Source: JAUVUV01 sp964548275 (GTDB lineage: Bacteria > Gemmatimonadota > Glassbacteria > GWA2-58-10). From it: a stretch of DNA of 39,669 bases. A program made the translations under genes and the position numbers. The notes beneath the pieces were generated by a model. That model searched no databases. It was given only the letters and a program-made list of their open reading frames with translations, and was not told the DNA's origin. The stretch is taken from NCBI GenBank assembly GCA_964548275.1, contig CAZJQI010000041.1, forward strand, positions 1-39,669, written 5' to 3'. This document shows positions 25,369 through 33,860 of this stretch, in pieces (position 1 is the first letter of the stretch; each line of letters opens with the position of its first letter).

Positions 25369-26910
25369 TTAAAAGCCGAAATCCAAACCCATCGAGAGAC
25401 GCAGAGCGCTGGCTGCTGACACCTTGTAATCCGGCGGTACGAGCCGGGCCACATCCTGGTAAATCTGGTGCGCCAGTTCACCTCTCACCGAAAATCCGGG
25501 TGCCAATGCCAGATTCACCCCAGCCCCGTAATGAAAAAAGGAGTACCTGTGCGTACCGGATGGAGGGCGGCCCTCATCCGGCAAAAGCAGCGTCCCCCCG
25601 CCTGCCAGCAGAAAGATTCCGCTGCTGTGTTTCCATGGGAAATAAAGCACCTGAGCTGCTGCCTCGGCTGCATCCATACCCCTTTCGGCAAAACCCTCAT
25701 TCAGTTCAACAGGCAGGTAGCTTCCTGAAATTTCCAAAGACAGGTTATCCGTCCAGTTGTATCCGAGGCGTGCGCCGCTCACAGCGGTTCCATTAAGCGA
25801 AAAGCGTGGCGAGAACATCTGATAGCCGGCATAGGGTGCAAGGTAGAACTTACCGCCGTCCCAGGCTTCAAACGCTCGGGCGAGAATCGGCAGGTGAAAT
25901 CCGCCTCCCATGTGAACAAGGTGAAGGAGGTCATTGCCCTGGCTCATCACGGCGTGGCCGCGGTAGCCGAAATCAAGCGAAAGGTCGGGAGTAACAAAGA
26001 GTCTGCACCCGGCTCCGAAAACCAGGTCCAGAGCGGTATCAGAGAAGTCTCCGATCTGTGTATAGGCCACGCCGCTTCCCAGCTCTAAATACGGTACGGC
26101 CAATTTTCCAGGCTTGTAACTGTAGGTAAGGCCTCCGGTGATAAAGGTACGGTCAACTCCTCCCTCCACCATGCCCGGCTCGGAGGGATTCAGGCGGCTG
26201 AAAGAAACCTCGCCCTTGTAGGCGAACTCCCTTGTAAAATTTTTTGCTGCAAAAAAACCTGCCGCAGCGGAAGCCTCTCCGTCAAAAATCAGCACACCCA
26301 GATGTGGGCTGAATACACTTCGACCGGTGAAAGACTCCACAGCGCTCAGCACGCTTTCCTGCTCCTCATAAGGGAGTGCTGCAGCGGCCTCCTCAGCGAC
26401 CTGTTCAACCGTATCGGCCTCAGCCGCTACAGAATCCAGCACGGGTATTTCGCTCAGGCCAAGCAAAGCTATCAGGCTGTCTCTGGCCTGCTCTCTACTG
26501 CGGATCAAGTTGAACGCCGCTGTTGAACTGTCCTCCAATTCGGAGACAAGCTGGGCCTGGGAATCGATCAGGTTTTTCAGGCTGTCAGCTTCCTCATCCG
26601 TAAGAGGACGGTCATCCGGGTCGTAAGGGCCGACCAGATCCTCCCGGACCCAGCCGATCCGGCCCTCCGTAATAAGCACCCGCAGCCAGTTGCGGAATTT
26701 CCGTTCAGCACGCAGACGGTCGCCGCGGTAGAGGGTTGTCACCAGATCATAGCCTGTACCCGGCCCTTTACGGATGTTGGCGTACCGGTTGGTAACCACC
26801 ATCTCCATGGGAAGCTGCTGGCCAGTGAGCGGTTCAGCCCCGGCTGCAAGGAACAAAACAGGGAGGAAAATAATAATTTTCAAACAATTCGCTTTTATTA
26901 TCACCGGCAC
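25369..26910 (-). CDS. Outer-membrane beta-barrel protein with N-terminal SH3 domain
   Basis: The protein has 513 residues, starting from GTG at 26910; nearby GTG and TTG codons are alternatives because no strong ribosome binding site is visible. A signal peptide (about 10-31) is followed by a bacterial SH3 domain (about 36-95, NRYANIRKGPGTGYD and IGWVREDLVG), a helical acidic linker (about 100-190), and two successive eight-strand-like barrel regions (about 200-345 and 350-513) with alternating aromatic strands. The protein ends in FGF, the aromatic C-terminus typical of outer-membrane barrels inserted by BamA. The SH3 domain likely faces the periplasm and binds peptidoglycan (family knowledge). 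The next gene encodes a lipoprotein, possibly a partner. Confidence 0.85.
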   Translation of the reverse strand: MPVIIKANCLKIIIFLPVLFLAAGAEPLTGQQLPMEMVVTNRYANIRKGPGTGYDLVTTLYRGDRLRAERKFRNWLRVLITEGRIGWVREDLVGPYDPDDRPLTDEEADSLKNLIDSQAQLVSELEDSSTAAFNLIRSREQARDSLIALLGLSEIPVLDSVAAEADTVEQVAEEAAAALPYEEQESVLSAVESFTGRSVFSPHLGVLIFDGEASAAAGFFAAKNFTREFAYKGEVSFSRLNPSEPGMVEGGVDRTFITGGLTYSYKPGKLAVPYLELGSGVAYTQIGDFSDTALDLVFGAGCRLFVTPDLSLDFGYRGHAVMSQGNDLLHLVHMGGGFHLPILARAFEAWDGGKFYLAPYAGYQMFSPRFSLNGTAVSGARLGYNWTDNLSLEISGSYLPVELNEGFAERGMDAAEAAAQVLYFPWKHSSGIFLLAGGGTLLLPDEGRPPSGTHRYSFFHYGAGVNLALAPGFSVRGELAHQIYQDVARLVPPDYKVSAASALRLSMGLDFGF

Positions 26911-27000
26911 CCGTGGTTAAAATTGGACTGGTTATTGAGTAAAAAACAGGCAAACAGCCGCTAAATCGTACATCGGAAAATATGACGGTGCGCTTTAGAA

Positions 27001-27810
27001 TTAAGTTTTTCTCGACTTAAGGGGCTTGATGGAATCCAAAAGTGCTGGCAGGGTGGTGATACCTCTCTCATAAGCGCGCTCGATAAAACGAAGAAGAATT
27101 TCCGCAGTTACAAGGGCGTCTCCCAGAGCACGATGGCGGGCGGCAAAGCTGAGATTGAAAAACAGGGCAAGCTCATCCAGGCTGCGGCGCTCTATTTCCG
27201 GCAGCAGCCGACGGGCAAGCCTTTTGGTGCAAAGTTTCCTGTTCAAAAGCCTGCCGCCCCAAGCAAGCGCAATCTCGCTCTGGATAAAACGCCAGTCAAA
27301 GGAGACATTGTGCGCCACGAAAACCGCATCGCCCAGGAACCTGACAACTTCATCGCAGACCTGAGCGAACGAGGGGTTATGTGCCAGCATGTCGTAGGAA
27401 ATCCCGGTCAGGCTGGTTATCGGCCCGGGTATCGGCCTCCGGGGATTGATCAGAGTCTCGTAGGAGTCCATTATACGGCATTCCGAAACCCTGACCATGC
27501 CGATCTCGATCACCCTGTCCGCAGGGGGCCTGAAACCGGTGGTCTCCACATCCACCACCACGTAAGTCGCCCGGTCCAATTCCAGGAGCTCGCACTTCTC
27601 ATCGTATCCCGAAACTGTCCACATTCCGTCCGGCAGCCTGTGGAAACGCGGGTCGGAACCGAGCATGGTGTGCGCAAGGCACTCGGCCATTTCCCGGGTA
27701 GTGCGCTGAAGCGAAAGGACTTTGCCACAGATCTCCTGCCCGCTCAGAGGCTCGTCTTTTAGTAGGTCCAGCGCCCGCTCGACAGACGAAAATTTATGTA
27801 CGAAAGCCAT
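27001..27810 (-). CDS. DnaQ-like 3'-5' exonuclease with an N-terminal winged-helix-like domain
   Basis: The protein has 269 residues from the ATG at 27810. Residues about 80-250 are a DEDDh exonuclease: DVETTG (D87, E89), the LTGIS segment, AHNVSFDWRF with the third Asp, and HRALGDA with the His and last Asp. All catalytic residues are present, so it should be active on DNA or RNA. Residues 1-75 are not part of a standard epsilon subunit: SSVERALDLLKDEPLSGQEI followed by RFHRLPDGMWTVSG looks like a HARE-HTH/RpoE-delta type winged helix (inference). It could be a stand-alone proofreading or repair exonuclease. It lies between the sugar transferase and barrel-protein genes without an obvious operon partner. 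Confidence 0.9.
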   Translation of the reverse strand: MAFVHKFSSVERALDLLKDEPLSGQEICGKVLSLQRTTREMAECLAHTMLGSDPRFHRLPDGMWTVSGYDEKCELLELDRATYVVVDVETTGFRPPADRVIEIGMVRVSECRIMDSYETLINPRRPIPGPITSLTGISYDMLAHNPSFAQVCDEVVRFLGDAVFVAHNVSFDWRFIQSEIALAWGGRLLNRKLCTKRLARRLLPEIERRSLDELALFFNLSFAARHRALGDALVTAEILLRFIERAYERGITTLPALLDSIKPLKSRKT

Positions 27811-27897
27811 ATAATTAAAATTAGTCTTTCGATCTTTTTATGTAAAGAGGCCAAAAAATGACATGCTTTTAATAACTTTGTACTACTCCAGTACATA

Positions 27898-29349
27898 TCA
27901 AGCATCAGGCTTTCTTTTTTCTCCCTGTTCGGAGCTGACCTGCCTGCCGGGCTCGCTTTTTCCGGCTCTCCTGAACAGGGCGTTTGCTTCCTGCAGGACA
28001 AGCATCACTGAGGTGGTCCAGAGAATTTCGATATCCAGGCCCGGTGAATAGTTCCGGATGTAGTACAGGTCGTAGCGCACCTTCTGGTGCACGCTGGTGG
28101 TTTGGCGGCAGCTTACCTGGGCCAGCCCGGTGAGCCCGGGCCGCACGGCAAGCCTGCCCCGGTAAAGCTCGGGATAGGAGTTGAAAAAGTAGGCCCGTTC
28201 CGGCCTTGGCCCGACAAGCGACATTTTCCCGGTCAGCACGTTCCAGAACTGCGGCAGTTCATCCAGCCCGGTTCTCCGAAGGAAATGGCCGATTCCGGGG
28301 ATGATCCGTTCGTCATCGCTGCTCGACCAGACAGGCCCGGTGTCTCGCTCCGCCTCATGCACCATCGTGCGTAACTTATAAACGTTGAAAACCATCCCGT
28401 GCCTTCCGACCCGCTCCTGCCTGTAAAGCACGGGTCCCCTGCTGGTTGCTTTAATCGCCAGGGTTATCGCCAGTATCAGCGGTGAGGCCGCGATAAGCAG
28501 CCCAAGGGAAATGACAATGTCTATCGAGCGTTTGATAAGCGCCTGGAACCCCTCTATCGGCTCCACGAGCAGATCGACCGTTTCGGCAGGAGCGATCGGG
28601 CCTGAGTCGACCACCAGCGGAGGAACAAGCTCCTGCCCTGAGAGCAGGCGCATCCCGATCCCTTCGGCAGCCAGGGTTTCGGCCAGGCTAAGCCATTGCC
28701 TGGGGTTGATTCCCTCCGGATCGAGAAAAACCACATCCACCGCGTAATCCGAGGCGAGCTGCGGCACTTGATCGAGCTGTCCGATAGCTTTTGATTTAAC
28801 CACAGAATCCACTTTTTTCTCAGCCGCCCCCTCAGTAGCCAGCGCAACTATCTCGAAACGGCCGGCTGAGGTGTTCTCAAGGGATTGTGCCAGCTCCGCA
28901 AGCCGTTCAGCGCGGGCTGCCAGCAGCACCCGTTCCCGTATCAGTAGAGTGCCCCAGGCCGTGTCGATCACCAGATGCAAGACAAAGCGCCAGAGGAGTC
29001 CGTAGAAAAAGGCAAGCAGGCAAAAGCTCAGGAAAACGATCCGGCTGAATGCGTAATCCCGAAAATAAAATGGCAGTACATTGACCAGAACCGAGAGCAC
29101 GAAAACCGACTTGAAAAGGCCGAGCACCGAGGGCACGCGCTCACGGCCGGTCCTGAAAGCCCAGAGCACGGGCAGGTAAAGAGCGATTATCAGAAGAGCG
29201 TAAAACAGGTATGAAAGGGGTGCGAAAAACGGCGGTATCGGATAGAATAAGCCGTAACGCAGAAGGATTGCCGAAAAAAAGGCGGCCTCGGCCACCAGCA
29301 GGTCGAAAACGGGATAGAGCAGTCCCAGCCATTTTCTTTCAAGCTTCAC
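27898..29349 (-). CDS. Polyprenyl-phosphate hexose-1-phosphate transferase (EPS sugar transferase)
   Basis: The protein has 483 residues from a GTG at 29349 with GGAG six bases upstream. Five or so N-terminal helices (about 10-150) are followed by a CoA-binding-like cytoplasmic domain. The catalytic bacterial sugar transferase domain (about 275-465) shows KRSIDIVISLGLL, YRQERVGRHG, YKLRTM, LRRTGLDELPQFWNVLTG, MSLVGPRPE and VRPGLTGLAQVS. This family (WbaP/WcaJ, TIGR03025 type) starts repeat-unit assembly by moving a hexose-1-phosphate from UDP-sugar to undecaprenyl phosphate on the inner membrane. It is the last gene of the glycan block; its start is 16 bases after the GT2 gene stop. The sugar cannot be read from sequence. 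Confidence 0.93.
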   Translation of the reverse strand: MKLERKWLGLLYPVFDLLVAEAAFFSAILLRYGLFYPIPPFFAPLSYLFYALLIIALYLPVLWAFRTGRERVPSVLGLFKSVFVLSVLVNVLPFYFRDYAFSRIVFLSFCLLAFFYGLLWRFVLHLVIDTAWGTLLIRERVLLAARAERLAELAQSLENTSAGRFEIVALATEGAAEKKVDSVVKSKAIGQLDQVPQLASDYAVDVVFLDPEGINPRQWLSLAETLAAEGIGMRLLSGQELVPPLVVDSGPIAPAETVDLLVEPIEGFQALIKRSIDIVISLGLLIAASPLILAITLAIKATSRGPVLYRQERVGRHGMVFNVYKLRTMVHEAERDTGPVWSSSDDERIIPGIGHFLRRTGLDELPQFWNVLTGKMSLVGPRPERAYFFNSYPELYRGRLAVRPGLTGLAQVSCRQTTSVHQKVRYDLYYIRNYSPGLDIEILWTTSVMLVLQEANALFRRAGKSEPGRQVSSEQGEKRKPDA

Positions 29350-29365
29350 GTCACACTCCGCGTAG

Positions 29366-30082
29366 TCAGATTAAATCCATCAGTGCCTGCAGTTTCAGCC
29401 ACCAGACCATCCAGACAGCCTCGAAGACGATTCGCCGGTTCATTTTCGAGGTTCCGGAATGCCGGTCAACAAAAACAATCGGGATTTCCTGGATGCGGAA
29501 TTTTTTCCGCCAGACTTTGAAATTGACCTCGATCTGGAAAGAATAGCCGTCTGACTGTATCCGGCCCAGTTCGAGCGATTCGAGAACCTCGCGGTGGAAG
29601 CACTTGAACCCGGCGGTAGGATCTTTGACAGGCATGCCGGTAATAAAGCGTGTATACAAACTGGCCCCATAGCTCAAAAAAAGGCGGCTCATGGGCCAGT
29701 TGACCACATTGATTCCGCTCACGTAGCGTGATCCAATCACCAGGTCTGCATCCCCGGCTGCTTTGAGGAAATCTTTCAGGTAGCAGGGATCGTGGGAAAA
29801 ATCTGCGTCCATTTCGAAAATCAGATCATAGTCTCGCTCGAGCGCCCAGCGGAATCCCTCGCGGTAGGCGCTTCCCAGACCGAGTTTGCTCTGCCGGTGG
29901 ATCGCGTGCACCCTGCTGTCCTGCTCTGCCAGTTGGTCGGCCAGTTCCCCTGTGCCGTCAGGCGAGTTGTCATCCACGATCAACATCTCAAGCCGCGAAT
30001 CTTTCTCCAGCACCTCACCGACCAGTTTCCGGATGTTTTCTCTCTCATTGTAGGTGGGAACGATAATCAGTGCTTTATTCAT
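29366..30082 (-). CDS. Polyprenyl-phosphate mannose synthase-like GT2 (DPM1 family)
   Basis: The protein has 238 residues from the ATG at 30082 (GGAAGG upstream; an upstream-extended frame to 30136 is unlikely because it runs further into the preceding gene). The GT2 core is complete: IIVPTYNERENI, IVDDNSPDGTG (D37-D38), LGLGSAYREGF, the metal-binding MDADFSHDP (92-94), and the DPM1-type FVDRHSGTSKM. It has no membrane helices, like other soluble DPM1-type enzymes. It should make polyprenyl-phosphate-mannose (or glucose) from a GDP- or UDP-sugar on the cytoplasmic face. It overlaps the flippase-like gene by eight bases, so they are translationally coupled. The donor sugar is inferred from the family; gmd nearby shows that GDP-mannose is made. 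Confidence 0.93.
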   Translation of the reverse strand: MNKALIIVPTYNERENIRKLVGEVLEKDSRLEMLIVDDNSPDGTGELADQLAEQDSRVHAIHRQSKLGLGSAYREGFRWALERDYDLIFEMDADFSHDPCYLKDFLKAAGDADLVIGSRYVSGINVVNWPMSRLFLSYGASLYTRFITGMPVKDPTAGFKCFHREVLESLELGRIQSDGYSFQIEVNFKVWRKKFRIQEIPIVFVDRHSGTSKMNRRIVFEAVWMVWWLKLQALMDLI

Positions 30083-31031
30083 CTTGCCTTCCAGGCTCCA
30101 GATCGTTTTGTACGAGGGTGGGCAGGCCTCCTGCAATCAGTACCAAAACAACCGGCACAAGCTCGGCCAGGGTAAGCCAGATTCGCGAACCCAGGGCGGT
30201 AACTGTGGCCCCAACCTCTCCCAGAACCACGGTGAGAAGGCCTGCGAATACGGTTTCCCTGACCCCCAGGCCGCCGGGGGCGAAGATCACGAGAAAGCCG
30301 ATAATGTAGCCCACGGCATACACGCCGATTGCCGCCGCAAGGCTCAAATCACCCTGCGGGTATATCGCCTTCACAAAATAATAAAAACAGCAACCGTAGG
30401 CCAGCCAGACCAGCACATTGAGCACAAACCAGACAACCAGATCGCGAATTCTGAGATTCACTTCAACCGGCGGCTTGCCGCTCCAGCGCGAGGCCAGTGC
30501 CAGAAGCTTTCTCAACAGCGGGGGATAGAGAAAAATTATCACAGGCGGCAACCCCAGCCAGGCCCATTGAGCCAGCGGTGCAAAAGCCCCGGTAAGCTCA
30601 GACGGCAGATAGTACAGTCCGACCGCAGCGCCGGCAAGCAGGTGAACCACCTGGCCGATAATCGCGCTTGCTGTGGCACCGACAGCGGAGACACCCTCCT
30701 TTCGCGCCAGAACAGCCATCCCGGCCAGCTGCCAAACCTTGCCGGGAAGATAGCGCCCGAGGTTGGAGATAAACCAGATATACGCCGCCCGCCCTGCTTT
30801 CAGGCGCTGGCCGGAGAGCGCAAACACGATCATGCGCCAGATCTGTGAGTTGAGCGCAAATATTATCGCCACAGCCAGCAGCGAGGCCATAAAAGGGAAA
30901 AGATGGAAACTCCACTGCTGTTCGGCCAGGGCCTGCCAGTTGAGAACCAGGTTGCGGTAAATAAGGTAATAGCCCACCACGAAAAGGAGCAAGACCTGGC
31001 CCAGGCGCACCGCTGCTCTGGAGATTTTCAA
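30075..31031 (-). CDS. AglD/YbhN-type flippase-like membrane protein (UPF0104, LPG synthase TM family)
   Basis: The protein has 318 residues from a TTG at 31031, chosen because it starts just after the upstream stop (31039); a TTG at 31100 would overlap that gene by 62 bases and has no ribosome binding site. It has eight or so hydrophobic segments. Hallmarks are ISNLGRYLPGKVWQLAG, the basic MAVLARKEGVSA, and the C-terminal APGGLGVRE. In archaeal AglD this type of membrane domain is fused behind a Dol-P-Man synthase. Here the synthase is the next, overlapping gene. The likely role is moving or handling the polyprenyl-phosphate sugar across the membrane (inference). Confidence 0.88.
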   Translation of the reverse strand: MKISRAAVRLGQVLLLFVVGYYLIYRNLVLNWQALAEQQWSFHLFPFMASLLAVAIIFALNSQIWRMIVFALSGQRLKAGRAAYIWFISNLGRYLPGKVWQLAGMAVLARKEGVSAVGATASAIIGQVVHLLAGAAVGLYYLPSELTGAFAPLAQWAWLGLPPVIIFLYPPLLRKLLALASRWSGKPPVEVNLRIRDLVVWFVLNVLVWLAYGCCFYYFVKAIYPQGDLSLAAAIGVYAVGYIIGFLVIFAPGGLGVRETVFAGLLTVVLGEVGATVTALGSRIWLTLAELVPVVLVLIAGGLPTLVQNDLEPGRQDE

Positions 31032-31038
31032 AATCCGC

Positions 31039-33522
31039 TTACCAGTCCTTTCTGTAAAAAGTCCAGCCAACAGCCGCTGCCAGAAGAAGGAGCGATACAA
31101 GGCTCAGCCGCCTGCCCCAGATAAAGGGCGGCGAGTAATAGCTCATCACCACCTCGTGTCTTCCCGGCTCCAAAAACATGGCCCGCATGGCGAGATTAAC
31201 CCGGTAGATTCTGGCAGGTTTCCCGTCCACTTCCGCACGCCAGTAAGGGTGGTAAGTCTCAGCCAGGTAAAGCAGCGAGGGTTGATCGCACTGGACAGTC
31301 AGTTCGAGGCGGTCGTAGGAGTATCCCTCCAGAGTCACTTCGCCGCCGGGTTCTGAGCCATTCAGCGCAGCCGGGTCGAACTCCGGCTGCTCGGCCAGGA
31401 TCAGGGTCTGTTCCGGATCGAATGCCGGGTCGTTAAAACGCCGGATGAATTTCTGATCATCCTCCAGCACTTCGAACTTCGTAAAAAGCCTGAATCTGGG
31501 CCAGGCCCGCGGGTTTTCGTAAAGTACCTTTTTGGGAAGGTCGTAATTTGACGAATACCTGACCTCCATCATCTTCCCGAGAAAAGAAAAGCTCTTTTCA
31601 AAAAGAGGCTGAAATTGACCGGGCTTAATTATTCGTCCTTTTTCTAACTCTATCGGTGCGTTACGGTAAGTTATCGATACGTATCTGGTATTCAGCATAT
31701 TCCAGAGCCGGGGATAGACAACCAGATTGTTGAACATGTGTGTGCCCATCAGTTCCTCGTACCATTTCAGGCGCAGCGGCATGCTGGCGTTGATTGTCGG
31801 TATCTGGAAATAGAGCAGAGTATTGTCCCAGTAATCGTTGGTGCCGGGGAAAGGATATAAAAACACACGGTACGGTTCTTTCTCTTTCTCCAGGTGCCGG
31901 ACCACTTCGTCCCGGACGTAACGTTCAGCAGGTTTTTCGGTCATGACCCATCTGTGGTCCATCCGCAGAAGGTCGCCGAAAGCGATAACCGACAGCAGGG
32001 CTGCGAAAACAATGAGCGGGAGTCTGCCCTTGCGCCAGAGCAATGCCAGGGCAAGGATAACACCGGCAACTACCGTGCTGCCGAATGCCGCTTTAATGAT
32101 TGCTGGATAATAATATTCAAGCAGAGGCCGCCTGGCGGGCTCGGCTATGCCGGCCAGGATCGCCGGCATCTCTTTTTTGCCCAGGCCGAGTATCAGAAAC
32201 AGCAGCAAGACCGCCCCTGCGAAAGCGATTATCACTTTAAAGCCCCTGGCGGCATTGTTTTCATTCCCCCCTTGCCTGCCGCGGGCGCCGGAAAGCATGT
32301 AATCGATTCCGTAGCCGGCCAGGGTTATCGCACTGAAAGCGAACACGAAAAACATCATGTTCGGGCCCCGCCCTACCTTGCCGTAGGGCAGAAGGTTGTA
32401 AGGCAGCTTGAAAAACGGAGTGAACCCGCCGAAACTCCAGAGCAGTGCTCCAATGCCGAGAAAGGTGAAAAACCAGGTGTTGCGGTTTCTTCGCCAGGCC
32501 AGTGCGACTGCGGCAAAAATAAGCGGCACGAGGCCCATGTATTCGCAATGCGATTTGAAACCGGAGCTGCACCAGTAGGCCTCTGGTTCGCCGCTGAACC
32601 CGGGTACCAGCAGGGTCATTGTCTCCAGCGGGTGCATGGAAAACTGGGTCGTGTATTCGTACCCTCTGGCCTGGCGGTGAGAAAGAGCCTGGTTCGCCAT
32701 AAAAGGACCGAAATGTATGGCCGAGAGAGCAACAGCAAGCACGAACCCGGCTGCAAAACCCGAGGCGAGTTTCACAAGCACAGCAAACGATTTTTCTTCC
32801 TTGTAAATGTTGTAAATCCGGAAGAGGAAATAAGCTGTGGCAGCCAGGGAACTGAAATACATCATCTGGGCGTGGGGCGAGACTATTTGAAGAGCCACGG
32901 CAGTGCCCATCAGAAGAAAATAGATTGTCTTTCGCCGTTTGAGAGCCCGTTCGAGAAAGAAAAAGACCAGCGGGGTGAGCAGGATCGTAAACATGCGGCC
33001 GTCATGGCCGCCATGGATCGTGGAGGCCACCCAGCCGGTGAAACAGTACGCCACAGCGCAGACAGCGGCGGCGGTGCGGTGAAGGCCGAGCTCGCGGATC
33101 CAGAAATAGGCGAAAAGCCCCCCGGCCAACATCATCAGCAGGTACGACCAGCCGATCGCCCGCTCCAGCGGCATGATGAAGTAAAGAATAGTGGTGGGGA
33201 AAAAAATCGGACCCGGCAGGGCACCGAGATAAGGCAGCCCGCAGTAGCTGAACGGGTTCCAGAGCGGCAGCCCGGCACCGGAGTTGACAGCATCCACAGC
33301 TATTTTCCGGGTCTGGAAACCCTGGGTGGACATGTCCGTGCCGAAAATCATCGTTCCAGGAGTGAAAATAAAATCCCGGAAATAAATGATCAGAGCCAGA
33401 AAGAGAAATCCGGCCAGAGCGAGCACGAAACGCGGCTCCTGATCAAGCCATGCGGGAAGTCTGGTATCCGGAAAAGACACAGCCACCGGTGTCTGAACTT
33501 TCTTCCTTTTTTTTGCGATCAT
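31039..33522 (-). CDS. YfhO-family polytopic membrane protein (GT-C-like)
   Basis: The protein has 827 residues from the ATG at 33522, supported by GAGG six bases upstream; the open frame extends to 33642 but without such support. About twelve hydrophobic helices occupy residues 40-560. The first loop contains NPFSYCGLPYLGALPG, as in the NP-G-P motif of the YfhO family. The soluble C-terminal part carries the family pattern ETYHPYWRAEVDGKPARI, then PGRHEVVMSYYSPP and a last helix. In Gram-positives YfhO homologues add sugars to lipoteichoic acid from a lipid-linked donor; the acceptor here is unknown. It starts the short run with the flippase-like and GT2 genes. Confidence 0.88.
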   Translation of the reverse strand: MIAKKRKKVQTPVAVSFPDTRLPAWLDQEPRFVLALAGFLFLALIIYFRDFIFTPGTMIFGTDMSTQGFQTRKIAVDAVNSGAGLPLWNPFSYCGLPYLGALPGPIFFPTTILYFIMPLERAIGWSYLLMMLAGGLFAYFWIRELGLHRTAAAVCAVAYCFTGWVASTIHGGHDGRMFTILLTPLVFFFLERALKRRKTIYFLLMGTAVALQIVSPHAQMMYFSSLAATAYFLFRIYNIYKEEKSFAVLVKLASGFAAGFVLAVALSAIHFGPFMANQALSHRQARGYEYTTQFSMHPLETMTLLVPGFSGEPEAYWCSSGFKSHCEYMGLVPLIFAAVALAWRRNRNTWFFTFLGIGALLWSFGGFTPFFKLPYNLLPYGKVGRGPNMMFFVFAFSAITLAGYGIDYMLSGARGRQGGNENNAARGFKVIIAFAGAVLLLFLILGLGKKEMPAILAGIAEPARRPLLEYYYPAIIKAAFGSTVVAGVILALALLWRKGRLPLIVFAALLSVIAFGDLLRMDHRWVMTEKPAERYVRDEVVRHLEKEKEPYRVFLYPFPGTNDYWDNTLLYFQIPTINASMPLRLKWYEELMGTHMFNNLVVYPRLWNMLNTRYVSITYRNAPIELEKGRIIKPGQFQPLFEKSFSFLGKMMEVRYSSNYDLPKKVLYENPRAWPRFRLFTKFEVLEDDQKFIRRFNDPAFDPEQTLILAEQPEFDPAALNGSEPGGEVTLEGYSYDRLELTVQCDQPSLLYLAETYHPYWRAEVDGKPARIYRVNLAMRAMFLEPGRHEVVMSYYSPPFIWGRRLSLVSLLLLAAAVGWTFYRKDW

Positions 33523-33561
33523 CCAGAACCTCGGATATGCGTGAGCATACTTTATCTTAAA

Positions 33562-33763
33562 GACTTTTGAAAAAATCACAGAAGCAGGGATGAATTTTTC
33601 AACAATATAGTGGATAACACACCCCGTCCGCTTCGCGGCCACCCCTCTTTCTAGAGGGGATACAGGGGTGTGTTAGGCTTTCAATATTGAATCCTCTGTC
33701 GGGAGATTCGCTAAACCTCCCAACGGAGAACAATCATCTCTTTATCAGGATTTTTCAAAAGTC
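33562..33763. repeat. Imperfect terminal inverted repeat flanking the palindromic element
   Basis: GACTTTTGAAAAAATC (33562-33577) is matched by the reverse complement of GATTTTTCAAAAGTC (33749-33763), differing by one A. The pair encloses about 170 bases that contain the palindromic element. No transposase and no evident target-site duplication. Confidence 0.55.
33614..33676. repeat. Palindromic intergenic repeat (TAACACACCCC type)
   Basis: TAACACACCCC (33615-33625) pairs with GGGGTGTGTTA (33665-33675), and inside it CCCCTCT (33642-33648) pairs with AGAGGGG (33653-33659). Read on the minus strand, it has the same order as the repeat near 39512 (TAACAC, C-run, TGT, TCCCC, then a hairpin), so both belong to one family. 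Confidence 0.8.
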
Positions 33764-33860
33764 TCTCTTAATGACTTTTCAATAAAGTCTTCGGGTTAAA
33801 ACCTGCTTCTTCAGGGACAAGTCATGAACCGCCAAAAACAAAAAGCAGCATAAAAAAATA

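Larger units (their letters stand above)
33523..33860. other. Intergenic region with nested inverted repeats
   Basis: This gap of 338 bases separates gmd (stop at 33861) from the YfhO-like gene (start at 33522). It carries the palindromic element at 33614-33676, an outer imperfect inverted repeat (33562-33577 with 33749-33763), and a small hairpin at 33773-33789 (GACTTT/AAAGTC). I saw no clear terminator for gmd and no strong promoter. It may be a small non-coding insertion. Confidence 0.55.

Noticed and set aside
31894..33570. 558-codon open frame on the plus strand
   Set aside because: It is antisense to the YfhO-like gene, which has clear helices and family motifs. The plus product is a low-complexity polar sequence with no domain.
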